DNA of 64,000 nucleotides from Rhodococcus sp. 14-2470-1b (GTDB taxonomy: Bacteria; Actinomycetota; Actinomycetes; Mycobacteriales; Mycobacteriaceae), in the NCBI RefSeq assembly GCF_002259415.1, contig NZ_NPFY01000036.1:186001-250000 (forward strand), written 5' to 3'. The translations under genes and the position numbers were made by a program. Of this stretch, positions 47,255-55,816 are shown one piece after another (positions within the stretch are counted from its first letter, which is position 1; every line of letters begins with the position of its first letter). The notes beneath the pieces were generated by a model. That model worked only from the letters and a program-made list of their open reading frames with translations. It was not told the DNA's origin and made no database searches.

Positions 47255-48697
47255 CTAATGGCTGCTGGGTGCGTCCACGAGATCGGCGGGCGACGAGAGA
47301 GTTCCGCGCACCGCGGTGGCAGCCGCCACCAAAGGCGAGACGAGGTGGGTCCGGCTTCCCTTACCCTGACGGCCTTCGAAGTTTCGGTTCGAGGTCGATG
47401 CCGACCGCTCCCCCACGGCAAGCTGATCCGGGTTCATTCCCAGACACATCGAGCACCCGGCCTGACGCCACTCGGCTCCCGCAGCCGTGAAAATCTCGCC
47501 CAGCCCCTCTTTCTCGGCCTGCGCACGAACGCGCATCGACCCGGGAACGATCAGCATCCGAACGCTGTCGGCGACCTTCCGACCTTCCAGGACCTCGGCC
47601 ACGGCTCGCAGGTCCTCGATCCGCCCGTTGGTGCACGAACCGACGAACACCGTGTCCACCGCCACCTCACGCAACGGTGTGCCTGCCTCGAGTCCCATGT
47701 ACTGCAAGGCTTTCTCGGCAGCGACCTTCTCGCTCTCGTCGACGATGTCGGCGGGATCGGGCACCCGCTCGCCCAGAGGCGCACCCTGACCGGGATTGGT
47801 ACCCCACGTGACGAACGGCGTGAGCGTCGACGCATCGATGTGCACTTCGTTGTCGAACACGGCGTCGGGGTCGGTCTTCAATTCTTCCCACGCTGCAACC
47901 GCAGCATCCCAGTCCTCGCCCTGCGGCGCATGGGGACGTCCCTTGATGTACTCGTAGGTGATCTCGTCGGGGGCGATCATTCCGGCGCGCGCACCGGCCT
48001 CGATCGACATGTTGCAGATGGTCATTCGAGCTTCCATCGACAACTTCCTGATGGCCTCGCCGCGGTACTCGAGCACGTACCCCTGGCCGCCACCGGTTCC
48101 GATCTTGGCGATGACCGCGAGAATCAGATCCTTGCTCGTCACTCCAGGCGCCAGATCGCCGTCGACGGTGATCGCCATCGTCTTGAACGGACGAAGGGAC
48201 AGCGTCTGCGTCGCCATCACGTGTTCGACCTCACTCGTGCCGATTCCCATCGCGATGGATCCGAATGCACCGTGCGTGGAGGTGTGACTGTCACCGCACA
48301 CCACTGTCATTCCCGGCTGTGTCAGTCCCAACTGCGGGCCGATGATGTGGACGATGCCCTGATCCAGGTCACCCATGGGGTACAGGCGAACTCCGAATTC
48401 CTCGCAGTTCCGCCGCAGTGTGTCCACCTGAGTGCGCGACACGACGTCCGCGATCGGAGCAAAGATGTCGGCGGTGGGAACATTGTGATCCTCGGTCGCG
48501 ATCGTCAGATCGGGCCGACGCAGTGGACGATTCGCCAACCGTAGACCGTCGAATGCCTGAGGGCTGGTGACTTCGTGGACCAGGTGGAGATCGATGAAGA
48601 TCAGGTCGGGCTCGCGCGAGGCGCCCTCGCCTCCGCCCCGAACCACTACGTGCTGATCCCACACCTTTTCCGCCAGGGTGCGTGCTGTGCCGGCCAT
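47255..48697 (-). CDS. leuC: 3-isopropylmalate dehydratase large subunit
   Basis: 480 residues from ATG 48697 (MAGTARTLAEKVWDQHVV), preferred on family grounds; an in-frame ATG at 48712 lies closer to a GAGG. The 4Fe-4S cysteines are in VGSCTNGRIEDL and the pair CSMCLGMNPDQ. VCGDSHTSTHGAFGSIAMGI is also conserved. First gene of leuC-leuD, divergent from ltbR, with a palindromic operator candidate between them. Confidence 0.96.
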   Translation of the reverse strand: MAGTARTLAEKVWDQHVVVRGGGEGASREPDLIFIDLHLVHEVTSPQAFDGLRLANRPLRRPDLTIATEDHNVPTADIFAPIADVVSRTQVDTLRRNCEEFGVRLYPMGDLDQGIVHIIGPQLGLTQPGMTVVCGDSHTSTHGAFGSIAMGIGTSEVEHVMATQTLSLRPFKTMAITVDGDLAPGVTSKDLILAVIAKIGTGGGQGYVLEYRGEAIRKLSMEARMTICNMSIEAGARAGMIAPDEITYEYIKGRPHAPQGEDWDAAVAAWEELKTDPDAVFDNEVHIDASTLTPFVTWGTNPGQGAPLGERVPDPADIVDESEKVAAEKALQYMGLEAGTPLREVAVDTVFVGSCTNGRIEDLRAVAEVLEGRKVADSVRMLIVPGSMRVRAQAEKEGLGEIFTAAGAEWRQAGCSMCLGMNPDQLAVGERSASTSNRNFEGRQGKGSRTHLVSPLVAAATAVRGTLSSPADLVDAPSSH

Positions 48698-48833
48698 AAG
48701 AACACCAACCATTCCTCGTGTGCGTCGCGCCGGTGGACTACGGGCTGGTCCACGTCGCGTGTACGGTGCCGAGACGTAGCGCGGCGACCCGAATCCCCGA
48801 CGGACCGATCCGTGAGGCGACCCAGAATCGCAA

Positions 48834-48846
48834 TCTCATAATGCGA
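48834..48846. promoter_or_regulatory. Palindromic operator candidate between leuC and ltbR
   Basis: TCTCATAATGCGA fits the 13-bp pattern TCNCAT(A/T)ATGNGA exactly. The same pattern recurs upstream of ilvB (63696-63708) and, with one mismatch, in front of the MFS gene (55779-55791). CATAAT inside it would serve as a -10 element for ltbR, with a transcription start near 48849 and the ATG at 48864. Binding by LtbR is inferred from its place between ltbR and leuC. Confidence 0.65.
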
Positions 48847-48863
48847 GACGCTAGTATCGACCT

Positions 48864-49565
48864 ATGGGACAGCATAGCGGCATCGGCGTTCTCGACAAAG
48901 CAATGGGTGTCCTGTACGCAGTCGCGGAGGAGCCGTGCACGTTGAACGATCTGTGCAGCCGCACCGGCCTTCCGCGAGCGACAGCGCACCGTCTGGCTGT
49001 CGGGCTCGAGATTCACCGCTTGTTGGCGCGCGATTCCAACGGCCTGTGGCGCCCCGGCCCCGGCCTCGCCGAACTCGCATCGACCGCATCGGACACTCTG
49101 GTCGAGGCCGCGGCGTCGGTCCTCCCCCGGCTCCGCGAGATCACCGGAGAAAGCGTCCAGGTCTTTCGCCGCGATGGCACGGTTCGCGTGTGCGTGGCGT
49201 CGATGGAACCTCCGACCGGGCTTCGCGACACCGTCCTCGTCGGTGCACGTCTTCCGATGACAGCCGGCTCGGGCGCCAAAGTTCTACTGGCGTGGGCCGA
49301 TACGAACACCCAACGAGCAATCCTTCCCGACGCCGAGTTCGGCGAACGAGTCCTCGCCGAAGTTCGGCGACGCGGGTGGGCGCAGAGCGCCGGGGAACGC
49401 GAGCCCGGCGTAGCCAGCGTGGCGGCACCCGTGCGGGATGCTACTGGCAATGTCGTTGCAGCAGTCTCGGTCTCGGGACCGATCGACAGGATCGGACGCC
49501 GTCCCGGTGTGCGATGGGCCGCCGACCTCCTGGCCGCGGCCGAAGCCTTGCACAAAAGGCTCTGA
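48864..49565 (+). CDS. ltbR: IclR-family regulator (LtbR-type)
   Basis: 233 residues. The N-terminal winged helix has SGIGVLDKAMGVLYAVAEEP and LCSRTGLPRATAHRLAVGL (recognition helix) at residues 31-49. The effector domain runs from about 75 to 230. In corynebacteria the IclR protein divergent from leuCD, LtbR, represses leucine and tryptophan genes; mycobacteria have Rv2989 and streptomycetes NdgR in the same position. The role here is inferred from that gene arrangement. Confidence 0.88.
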   Translation: MGQHSGIGVLDKAMGVLYAVAEEPCTLNDLCSRTGLPRATAHRLAVGLEIHRLLARDSNGLWRPGPGLAELASTASDTLVEAAASVLPRLREITGESVQVFRRDGTVRVCVASMEPPTGLRDTVLVGARLPMTAGSGAKVLLAWADTNTQRAILPDAEFGERVLAEVRRRGWAQSAGEREPGVASVAAPVRDATGNVVAAVSVSGPIDRIGRRPGVRWAADLLAAAEALHKRL

Positions 49566-49623
49566 GCGCGCGCGTGCCCGGAAGCACCGCGGGCGCGGCA
49601 CTACCTCTGATAGAGAAGACAAC

Positions 49624-50133
49624 GTGGGAATCAACCAGCGCGCACAGATAACGATGACCGACGACGAGATCGCGACATTTCTGGACAGAAGCCGAATCGC
49701 GAACCTCGCGACCATCGGCCGCGACGGAACGCCCCACCTCGTCGCGATGTGGTACGCCCTCGTCGACGGCGAAATATGGTTCGAGACCAAAGCGAAATCG
49801 CAGAAAGCCGTCAATCTTCGGCGAGATGCGCGGGTCACCGTGCTCGTCGAGGACGGGTTGACGTACGACGCGTTGCGCGGAGTCTCCATCGAGGGGCGGG
49901 CCGAGATCGTCGACGACGCCGACGCGATCACCAAGGTCGGAATCAGCGTCTGGGAGCGATACACCGGACCGTACAGCGAAGAAGTACGCCCCTTTGTCGA
50001 CCAGATGATGAACAAGCGCATCGCAGTCCGGATCGTGTCCGACAGGGTCAGGTCGTGGGATCACCGCAAACTCGGCCTCCCGGCGATGCCTCCGGGGGGA
50101 ACGACGGCGGAGTTCCTGCCGAAAATCGAGTGA
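49624..50133 (+). CDS. PPOX-class F420/FMN-binding protein
   Basis: 169 residues from GTG 49624, preceded by GAGAAG. The split-barrel flavin-binding fold is suggested by SRIANLATIGRDGTPHLV, VAMWYALVDGEIWFETKAKS and RDARVTVLVEDG. It corresponds in place to M. tuberculosis Rv2991, of the flavin/deazaflavin oxidoreductase superfamily (FDOR-B). F420 use is likely because fbiD is nearby and the genus makes F420, but FMN or haem cannot be excluded. It follows ltbR by 58 bases. Confidence 0.88.
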   Translation: MGINQRAQITMTDDEIATFLDRSRIANLATIGRDGTPHLVAMWYALVDGEIWFETKAKSQKAVNLRRDARVTVLVEDGLTYDALRGVSIEGRAEIVDDADAITKVGISVWERYTGPYSEEVRPFVDQMMNKRIAVRIVSDRVRSWDHRKLGLPAMPPGGTTAEFLPKIE

Positions 50134-50186
50134 AACACGAACGTCGGGTGCGGTACGTTGCCTGCATCCCTGCGTGAGGAGCGATC

Positions 50187-50354
50187 ATGACCGAACCGAC
50201 CAACGAAGATCTGAAGAAGAAATTTCGCGAGGCGCTCGACAAGAAGAACCACCGTGCGACGCAGTCCGTCGATCACAAGGACGGCACGTCCAAGGTGAAC
50301 AACGCCCACGGACCCGCCGACCACCAGAAGATGTTCCGTCGTAAGAGCGTGTAA
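50187..50354 (+). CDS. DUF5302 micro-protein
   Basis: 55 residues (MTEPTNEDLKKKFREALDKK then NHRATQSVDHKD). A strong GAGGAG stands five bases before the ATG. The sequence is highly charged, rich in Lys/Asp/His/Asn, with KMFRRKSV at the end; no membrane segment or cysteine. It matches the actinobacterial DUF5302 family, whose function is unknown. It lies 53 bases after the PPOX gene and is followed by a terminator. Confidence 0.88.
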   Translation: MTEPTNEDLKKKFREALDKKNHRATQSVDHKDGTSKVNNAHGPADHQKMFRRKSV

Positions 50355-50367
50355 CCGACCGAAAGAA

Positions 50368-50405
50368 AAAATGGGCTCCCATCGCGAACGATGGGAGCCC
50401 ATTTT
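50368..50405. terminator. Terminator between the DUF5302 gene and tRNA-Glu
   Basis: A perfect 17-bp stem with a CGAA tetraloop, AAAATGGGCTCCCATCG at 50368-50384 and complement 50389-50405. The A-rich left end and TTTT right end give it a short U-run in both directions, so it can serve the DUF5302 gene and the convergent tRNA-Glu. Confidence 0.85.
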
Positions 50406-50410
50406 CTACG

Positions 50411-50483
50411 TAGCCCCGACGGGATTCGAACCCGCGCTACCGCCTTGAGAGGGCGGCGTCCTAGGCCGCTAGACGACGGGGCC
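50411..50483 (-). tRNA. tRNA-Glu (CTC anticodon)
   Basis: A 73-nt cloverleaf on the minus strand. Acceptor GGCCCCG pairs with CGGGGCT (one G-U), the D-arm contains TCTAGCGGCCTAGGA, the anticodon loop is CCTCTCA (CTC reads GAG), and the T-arm is GCGGGTTCGAATCCCGT. CCA is not encoded. It is followed by a terminator. Confidence 0.95.
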
Positions 50484-50586
50484 AGGAACTTGCAGTGTAC
50501 TTCCGGTAAAAATTCTTGCTCTTCCGAAGAAGCTCGACAAGCTTAACCGGAACGCGCTCGGCGACCAAATCGCTTCCGAACGCTTG

Positions 50587-50658
50587 CTGGGGTACCAGGA
50601 CTCGAACCTAGAATGGCGGTACCAGAAACCGCTGTGTTGCCAATTACACCATACCCCA
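50587..50658 (-). tRNA. tRNA-Gln (CTG anticodon)
   Basis: A 72-nt cloverleaf on the minus strand. Acceptor TGGGGTA pairs with TACCCCA, discriminator G, the anticodon loop is TTCTGGT (CTG reads CAG), and the T-arm has GGTTCGAGTCC. CCA is not encoded. It is 103 bases upstream of tRNA-Glu and probably shares its transcript. Confidence 0.95.
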
Positions 50659-50864
50659 ATGACCTTCACCGTGATCCACACCAGCTGCTGTGTGCACCGC
50701 GTTTCGAGCCGGGATAGAGACTATCAAAGGACACCGGTGTTTCTCCAAATCGCCTGGTCAAACAGCCCGCAAGCACGGTACGACGCCGTCGGACAACCCC
50801 GATCGAGCCATCGACGAGCGGCTGGCGCAGACTTTCCCTCGATGAGAACAACGAACCGCAGCCG

Positions 50865-52397
50865 GTGAGGGTCCTCGTGGCCCCGACGAGTAACTCGACG
50901 GTGCTCGTCGAGCTCGCCGACGACGGGACACCCGCGGGACCACCCACCGAACTCGTCGACGCAGCCGACACCATCGCTCGGCTCGAATCCGACGGACATC
51001 CGCGCTGGGTCTGGGAAAGCACGGCCCGCACCTATCCGACGCTGCTGCGGGCAGGGGTACGCGTCGACCGGTGTCACGATCTGTCGCTCACCGAGGCATT
51101 GCTTCGAATGCGGCAGGGCGAGCTGTACGTTCCTCAGGCCGCAGTGACGGACGACGAGTCGACCCTGTTCGACGCATACCGTTATCCCACCGTCGATTCC
51201 GTCGTCGAGTGGTATCGAGACCACGAATCTCGGATCGGAGACTCGCGTCGGCTACGCCTGCTGACAGCAGCCGAATCCGCGGGCGCACTCGCCGCGGCCG
51301 AAATGTCCTACACCGGACTGCCGTTCTCGAGCTCGATGCACGAGGCCTACCTCCGAGAAACGCTCGGTCCGCGCCCGGCCGACGGCGACAGGCCGGCCGA
51401 GATGCTCGCGCTGGAGGACAAGATCAGCGACGCCTTCGGCCGACGCGTGAACCCGAACTCACCGCCCGAGGTCCTCTCGGCGTTCGCGCGAGCAGGTGTC
51501 GAGGTGACCTCGACGCGCGCCCATGTGCTCCGGGCCGTCGACCATCCCGCGGTGGCTCTCCTGCTCCGGCATCGAGACCTGGCCAAGCTGTTCAGCACCA
51601 ACGGATGGTCGTGGGCGGACACCTGGGTGCGCGACAACCGGTTTCGTCCGGTCTACGTACCGGGCGGTGTCGTGTCCGGACGCTGGGCCAGCCGGGGTGG
51701 CGGCGCGCTCCAAATTCCCAAGTCACTTCGCGGTAGCGTCGTCGCCGACCCTGAACACGTACTCGTCATCGCCGACGCCGGACAATTGGAGCCCCGGATT
51801 CTCGCGGCGCTGTCCGGAGACCCGAACATGATGGACGCAGCGGGAGCGGACGATCTCTACGCGCCGGTCGCCGCCGCGGCTTTCGCCGGGGACCGCGCCA
51901 AGGCCAAGGTAGCCGTTCTCGGAGTCCTGTACGGGGCGACAGCAGGCGAAGCCCGCTCGCTGCTTGCCATGCTGCGCAGGCGGTTCCCCGTCGCTGTGGA
52001 ATACGTGGAACGCGCCGCCCGGGCGGGCGAGCGCGGAGAGGTAGTGCATTCGCACCTCGGACGCGCGTGCCCTCCCCCGACTCAGGAGTGGTACACCCAC
52101 GGTGACGCGCATGCGCGAGGACGATTCACCCGCAATTTCGTCGTACAGGCCACCGCGTCGGAATGGGCCCTGTGTCTGCTGGCCGATCTGCGCCGCCGGC
52201 TGGCGGAAGACCCAGGGTCGGGCGAACTGGTGTTCTTCCAACACGACGAGGTGGTCGTGCACACCCGGGATCCCGAGCGCGCGACAGACCACGTCGTGGC
52301 GGCCTCGAACACGGCAACGAGACTTCTGTTCGGGGACACGCCAGTTCGATTTCCCCTGGATCTCGCCGTCCGAGAATGCTACGCGGAGCCAGGCTGA
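50865..52397 (+). CDS. Family A DNA polymerase-like protein (short PolA paralogue)
   Basis: 510 residues from GTG 50865. The C-terminal palm is recognisable: motif A VIADAGQLEPRILAALSGD near residue 303 (usual DYSQIELR), motif B KVAVLGVLYGATAGEA (usual NFGxxYG), motif C VFFQHDEVVVHT near 460. The N-terminal 180 residues only weakly resemble a 3'-5' exonuclease and its DxE motif is not visible; no 5' nuclease domain. It is about half the length of PolA. The catalytic Asp, Glu and HDE remain, so polymerase activity is possible. Ends overlap the convergent YihY gene by 19 bases. Confidence 0.85.
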   Translation: MRVLVAPTSNSTVLVELADDGTPAGPPTELVDAADTIARLESDGHPRWVWESTARTYPTLLRAGVRVDRCHDLSLTEALLRMRQGELYVPQAAVTDDESTLFDAYRYPTVDSVVEWYRDHESRIGDSRRLRLLTAAESAGALAAAEMSYTGLPFSSSMHEAYLRETLGPRPADGDRPAEMLALEDKISDAFGRRVNPNSPPEVLSAFARAGVEVTSTRAHVLRAVDHPAVALLLRHRDLAKLFSTNGWSWADTWVRDNRFRPVYVPGGVVSGRWASRGGGALQIPKSLRGSVVADPEHVLVIADAGQLEPRILAALSGDPNMMDAAGADDLYAPVAAAAFAGDRAKAKVAVLGVLYGATAGEARSLLAMLRRRFPVAVEYVERAARAGERGEVVHSHLGRACPPPTQEWYTHGDAHARGRFTRNFVVQATASEWALCLLADLRRRLAEDPGSGELVFFQHDEVVVHTRDPERATDHVVAASNTATRLLFGDTPVRFPLDLAVRECYAEPG

Positions 52398-53377
52398 CCG
52401 GTACGGCTTTCGTCGTCACCGCGTGGGCCGTCGAACGTCACTTCGATCTCCTCGAAGCCCTTGCTCCGTTGCGCCTCGGCCTGTCCGGTGTAGGTCAACC
52501 TGTCGCCTTCGGTCAACTGCACGTCGTCGGTGAACGGGGTGAGAAGCGCACGCGGGTAGAGCCTGTCGACTCTGACTACGTTGATCTCCACGGCGATGAC
52601 GACGAGGACCGCAGCGATGTACATGAACGCAAGCACGCCGAGGACAACAGCGAACACACCGTTGGTGACCGACGCCCGCGACACGACGTACTTGATGTAG
52701 ACGCCTCCGAACGTCTGCAGCAGCTGCCATATCACCCCGGCGACTATCGCACCGGGCAGCACGTCGGTCAGTGACAGCGATCGCGCCGTGGCCAGACGGA
52801 ATGCGACGACGAAGACCACAACATTGAGCATCAGCACGGCCACGAGCACGACGACGCCGCTGATTCGGCCGAAGTATCCCGCCGAACTCGCGACGTTGAC
52901 GGCCGTGATCGCCAGTACGGCAACACCGACCGTGCTCAGCAACGCCAGGCCACGCACTCGGGCGAAAATCGGATCGGGACGGAGATTCTTCGGCACGGCC
53001 CAGGCTGTGTTCATCGCGTTCTGCACCGCGACGGCCACCCCCAGACCGCCGTAGAGCGAACCGAGCACACCCACCACCAAGCCGAGCGTTCCCCCACCGA
53101 TCCGCTCGGGCTCACCGACGTCCTGTCCGATGATCGGGATCTGACTGAGGGCGGAGTCGAGGATCTGCTGCTGCAGCTCCGGATTGCCCGCCAGCACGAT
53201 TCCCAGAATCGTCGACGCGAGCAGCAGCAGCGGAAACAACGACACGAAGGCGTAATACGCGATCAACGCAGCGAGGTAGCCGCCCTGATCGTCGACGAAC
53301 TTGTAGATCACGGCAAGCGGAAACCCCAGGACCGGATGTCTGCGCTGCATCCGGTCCATCCGCGTGGTGATGCTCAC
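52379..53377 (-). CDS. YihY/BrkB family inner membrane protein
   Basis: 332 residues. Six hydrophobic segments; the family pattern GYLAALIAYYAFVSLFPLLLL is near residue 33, and GGVYIKYVVSRASVTNGVFA near 230. The C-terminal 60 residues are polar. Once called ribonuclease BN in error; function unknown. It lies 13 bases after gltX. Its 3' end overlaps the polymerase-like gene by 19 bases. Confidence 0.9.
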   Translation of the reverse strand: MSITTRMDRMQRRHPVLGFPLAVIYKFVDDQGGYLAALIAYYAFVSLFPLLLLASTILGIVLAGNPELQQQILDSALSQIPIIGQDVGEPERIGGGTLGLVVGVLGSLYGGLGVAVAVQNAMNTAWAVPKNLRPDPIFARVRGLALLSTVGVAVLAITAVNVASSAGYFGRISGVVVLVAVLMLNVVVFVVAFRLATARSLSLTDVLPGAIVAGVIWQLLQTFGGVYIKYVVSRASVTNGVFAVVLGVLAFMYIAAVLVVIAVEINVVRVDRLYPRALLTPFTDDVQLTEGDRLTYTGQAEAQRSKGFEEIEVTFDGPRGDDESRTGQPGSA

Positions 53378-53390
53378 CGGGTCATGACGG

Positions 53391-54863
53391 TCAGCCGACC
53401 GTGGCGCGCGCGGCGGCGAGCCGGGCCAGTGTCTTCTCGCGTCCGAGCAGTTCCATCGACTCGTACAGCGGAGGGCTGATGTGCGAACCGGTCAACGCGA
53501 CGCGCACCGGAGCGAACGCCTTGCGCGGCTTGAGCTCCAGACCGTCGATGAGGGCCGACTTCAGCGACTCCTCGAGGTCGGCCGTCCGCCAGTCCGGCAG
53601 GGCGGTCAACGCTGCGATCGTTGCGTCGAGCACCGGGCCGGCATCGGCACCGAGGTTCTTCGCGGCCGCCGCGGGGTCGATCTCGAAGTCGGCGTCGTCC
53701 ACGTACAGAAACTTCAGCAATCCCCACGCATCCGACAGCACGACGATGCGTGTTTGCACCAGGTCCGCCGCGACGGCGAACTGCGCCTCGTCGATCTCGG
53801 CGGGCAGGTGCCCCTGCGCGGTCAGGAACGCGCGGAGCCGCGCCGCGAAATCGGCCGGCTCCAACAGCCGAATGTGCTCGGCGTTGATCGCGTCTGCCTT
53901 CTTCTGATCGAATCGGGCGGGGTTGGAGTTGACCTTGGAGATGTCGAACGCGGCCACCATCTCGTCGAGCGAGAACACGTCGTGGTCGTCGGAAATGCCC
54001 CAGCCGAGCAGTGCGAGATAGTTGAGCAGGCCCTCGGGCACGAACCCTCGGTCGCGATGAATGAACAGGTTCGACTCGGGATCGCGCTTGGACAGCTTCT
54101 TGTTGCCCTGACCCATCACGAACGGTAGGTGACCGAATTCGGGGGCCTTCTCCGCTACCCCGATACGGACCAATGCTTCGTACAACGCCAATTGCCGCGG
54201 CGTCGACGACAGGAGATCCTCGCCGCGCAAGACGTGAGTGATCTTCATCAACGCGTCGTCGACAGGATTGACCAACGTGTACAACGGGATTCCGTTTCCG
54301 CGCGTGAGCGCGAAGTCCGGCACGGTACCGGCCTTGAAGGTGGTTTCCCCGCGCACGAGGTCCACCCAGGACAGGTCGTGACTCGGCATCCGAAGCCGCA
54401 CAACAGGTTTACGCCCCTCGTCGAGAAAAGCCTGCTTCTGCTCCGCGGTGAGGTCCCGGTCGAAGTTGTCGTACCCCAGCTTCGGATCCCGGCCCGCCGC
54501 CTTGTGCCGCGCCTCGACTTCCTCGGGCGTGGAGAAGCTCTCGTACGCCTCGCCGGCGTCGAGCAACTGTCGCACGACGTCGAGATGCAGATCCCTGCGC
54601 TGCGACTGACGGTACGGCTCGTACGGACCGCCCACCTCGGGGCCCTCGTCCCAGCTCAGGCCGAGCCAGCGCAGTGCGTCGAGGATCGCCGCGTACGACT
54701 CCTCGGAATCGCGGGCCGCGTCGGTGTCCTCGATCCGGAAGACGAACTTCCCACCGTGATGACGTGCGTACGCCCAGTTGAACAACGCGGTGCGGATCAG
54801 GCCGACATGGGGCGTGCCCGTCGGCGACGGGCAGAATCGGACGCGTACTTCGGGGGAGGTCAT
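53391..54863 (-). CDS. gltX: Glutamyl-tRNA synthetase
   Basis: 490 residues from ATG 54863; GTG 54875 is the alternative. Class I motifs: RFCPSPTGTPHVGLIRTALF (HIGH-type, HVGL) at residues 8-27 and GNKKLSKRDPESN (KMSKS-type, KLSKR). The enzyme charges tRNA-Glu, and in bacteria without GlnRS also tRNA-Gln. Both tRNA genes lie 3-4 kb away on the same strand. Last but one of FAH-gltX-YihY. Confidence 0.97.
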   Translation of the reverse strand: MTSPEVRVRFCPSPTGTPHVGLIRTALFNWAYARHHGGKFVFRIEDTDAARDSEESYAAILDALRWLGLSWDEGPEVGGPYEPYRQSQRRDLHLDVVRQLLDAGEAYESFSTPEEVEARHKAAGRDPKLGYDNFDRDLTAEQKQAFLDEGRKPVVRLRMPSHDLSWVDLVRGETTFKAGTVPDFALTRGNGIPLYTLVNPVDDALMKITHVLRGEDLLSSTPRQLALYEALVRIGVAEKAPEFGHLPFVMGQGNKKLSKRDPESNLFIHRDRGFVPEGLLNYLALLGWGISDDHDVFSLDEMVAAFDISKVNSNPARFDQKKADAINAEHIRLLEPADFAARLRAFLTAQGHLPAEIDEAQFAVAADLVQTRIVVLSDAWGLLKFLYVDDADFEIDPAAAAKNLGADAGPVLDATIAALTALPDWRTADLEESLKSALIDGLELKPRKAFAPVRVALTGSHISPPLYESMELLGREKTLARLAAARATVG

Positions 54864-54897
54864 GTTCTCACTCACGTTCGATCGGTGGTGTGGTTCT

Positions 54898-55671
54898 CTA
54901 GTTCTTCGCTGCAACGGGGTTGGTCAGAGTTCCGATGCCCTCGACCGTGATCGACACGGACTGACCGGCGGTGATCGGCCCGACGCCCTCCGGCGTACCG
55001 GTGAGGATCACATCACCCGGCAGCAGCGTCATGACTGCCGAGACCCACTCGATGATCTTCGGAATGTCGTGCAGCAGCAGCGACGTCCGGCTGCGTTGCT
55101 TCACCTCGCCGTCGACCTCCGTCTTGATCTCCACGTCCGACGCGTCGAGCGACGTCTCGATCCACGGACCGAGCGGGCAGAAAGTGTCGTGGCCCTTGGC
55201 CCTCGTCCACTGACCGTCCTGGCGCTGATGATCGCGGGCCGAGACGTCGTTCGCGACGGTGTAGCCGAGCACCACATCGAGTGCCTTCGCCGCGGGCACG
55301 TCCTTGCACGGACGACCGATGACCACGGCGAGCTCACCCTCGTAGTGCACCTCGTCGGATGTCGGAGGCAGCACGATCGGCGCACCGGGGCCGACTATGG
55401 AGGTGTTGGGCTTGATGAAGATGACCGGGGACTCCGGCGCTCGGCCTCCCATCTCCGCCGCGTGCGCAGCGTAGTTCTTGCCGATCGCGATGACCTTGCT
55501 CGCGAGAATCGGGGCCAGGAGGCGAACGTCGGCGAGGGGCCACGAACGACCGGTGAAGGTCGGTGTGCCGAAGGGATGTTCGGCGATTTCCTTTGCTGTC
55601 TGCTGGTCACCTTCCCCTTCGATACTCACGAATGCCACACCATCAGGACTTGCAATTCGACCGAGACGCAT
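54898..55671 (-). CDS. Fumarylacetoacetate hydrolase family protein
   Basis: 257 residues. FAH fold: IAIGKNYAAHAAEMGG, the metal ligands in VHYEGELAVVIG (two Glu) and NDVSARDHQ (Asp), and LLPGDVILTGTPEGVG near the end. Members include fumarylpyruvate hydrolase, oxaloacetate decarboxylase and 2-hydroxyhepta-2,4-diene-1,7-dioate isomerase; which one is unclear. It lies 34 bases upstream of gltX, as Rv2993c does in mycobacteria. It is divergent from the MFS gene. Confidence 0.92.
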   Translation of the reverse strand: MRLGRIASPDGVAFVSIEGEGDQQTAKEIAEHPFGTPTFTGRSWPLADVRLLAPILASKVIAIGKNYAAHAAEMGGRAPESPVIFIKPNTSIVGPGAPIVLPPTSDEVHYEGELAVVIGRPCKDVPAAKALDVVLGYTVANDVSARDHQRQDGQWTRAKGHDTFCPLGPWIETSLDASDVEIKTEVDGEVKQRSRTSLLLHDIPKIIEWVSAVMTLLPGDVILTGTPEGVGPITAGQSVSITVEGIGTLTNPVAAKN

Positions 55672-55778
55672 GTCGGAAGTCTATCGACCGCCATCAGAGC
55701 TGTCGGCACGCCCGTCCGATCCTGACCGTACGGCGGGTGTAACATCGACAGTCGAGTTCACCATGCAAGACTCGGATT

Positions 55779-55791
55779 CCACATTATGGGA
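55779..55791. promoter_or_regulatory. One-mismatch copy of the TCNCATWATGNGA palindrome
   Basis: CCACATTATGGGA differs from TCNCAT(A/T)ATGNGA only at the first base. It sits 25 bases before the MFS start and about 108 bases before the divergent FAH gene. CATTAT (or CATAAT on the other strand) could be a -10 element. Control by the same regulator as leuC and ilvB is inferred. Confidence 0.5.
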
Positions 55792-55816
55792 TCACTGACA
55801 GTGAGACGGCTACCCC

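Noticed and set aside
48740..48840. A leucine-rich leader peptide before leuC
   Set aside because: A short frame from the ATG inside the palindrome (about 33 codons) has no run of leucine codons and no terminator follows it.
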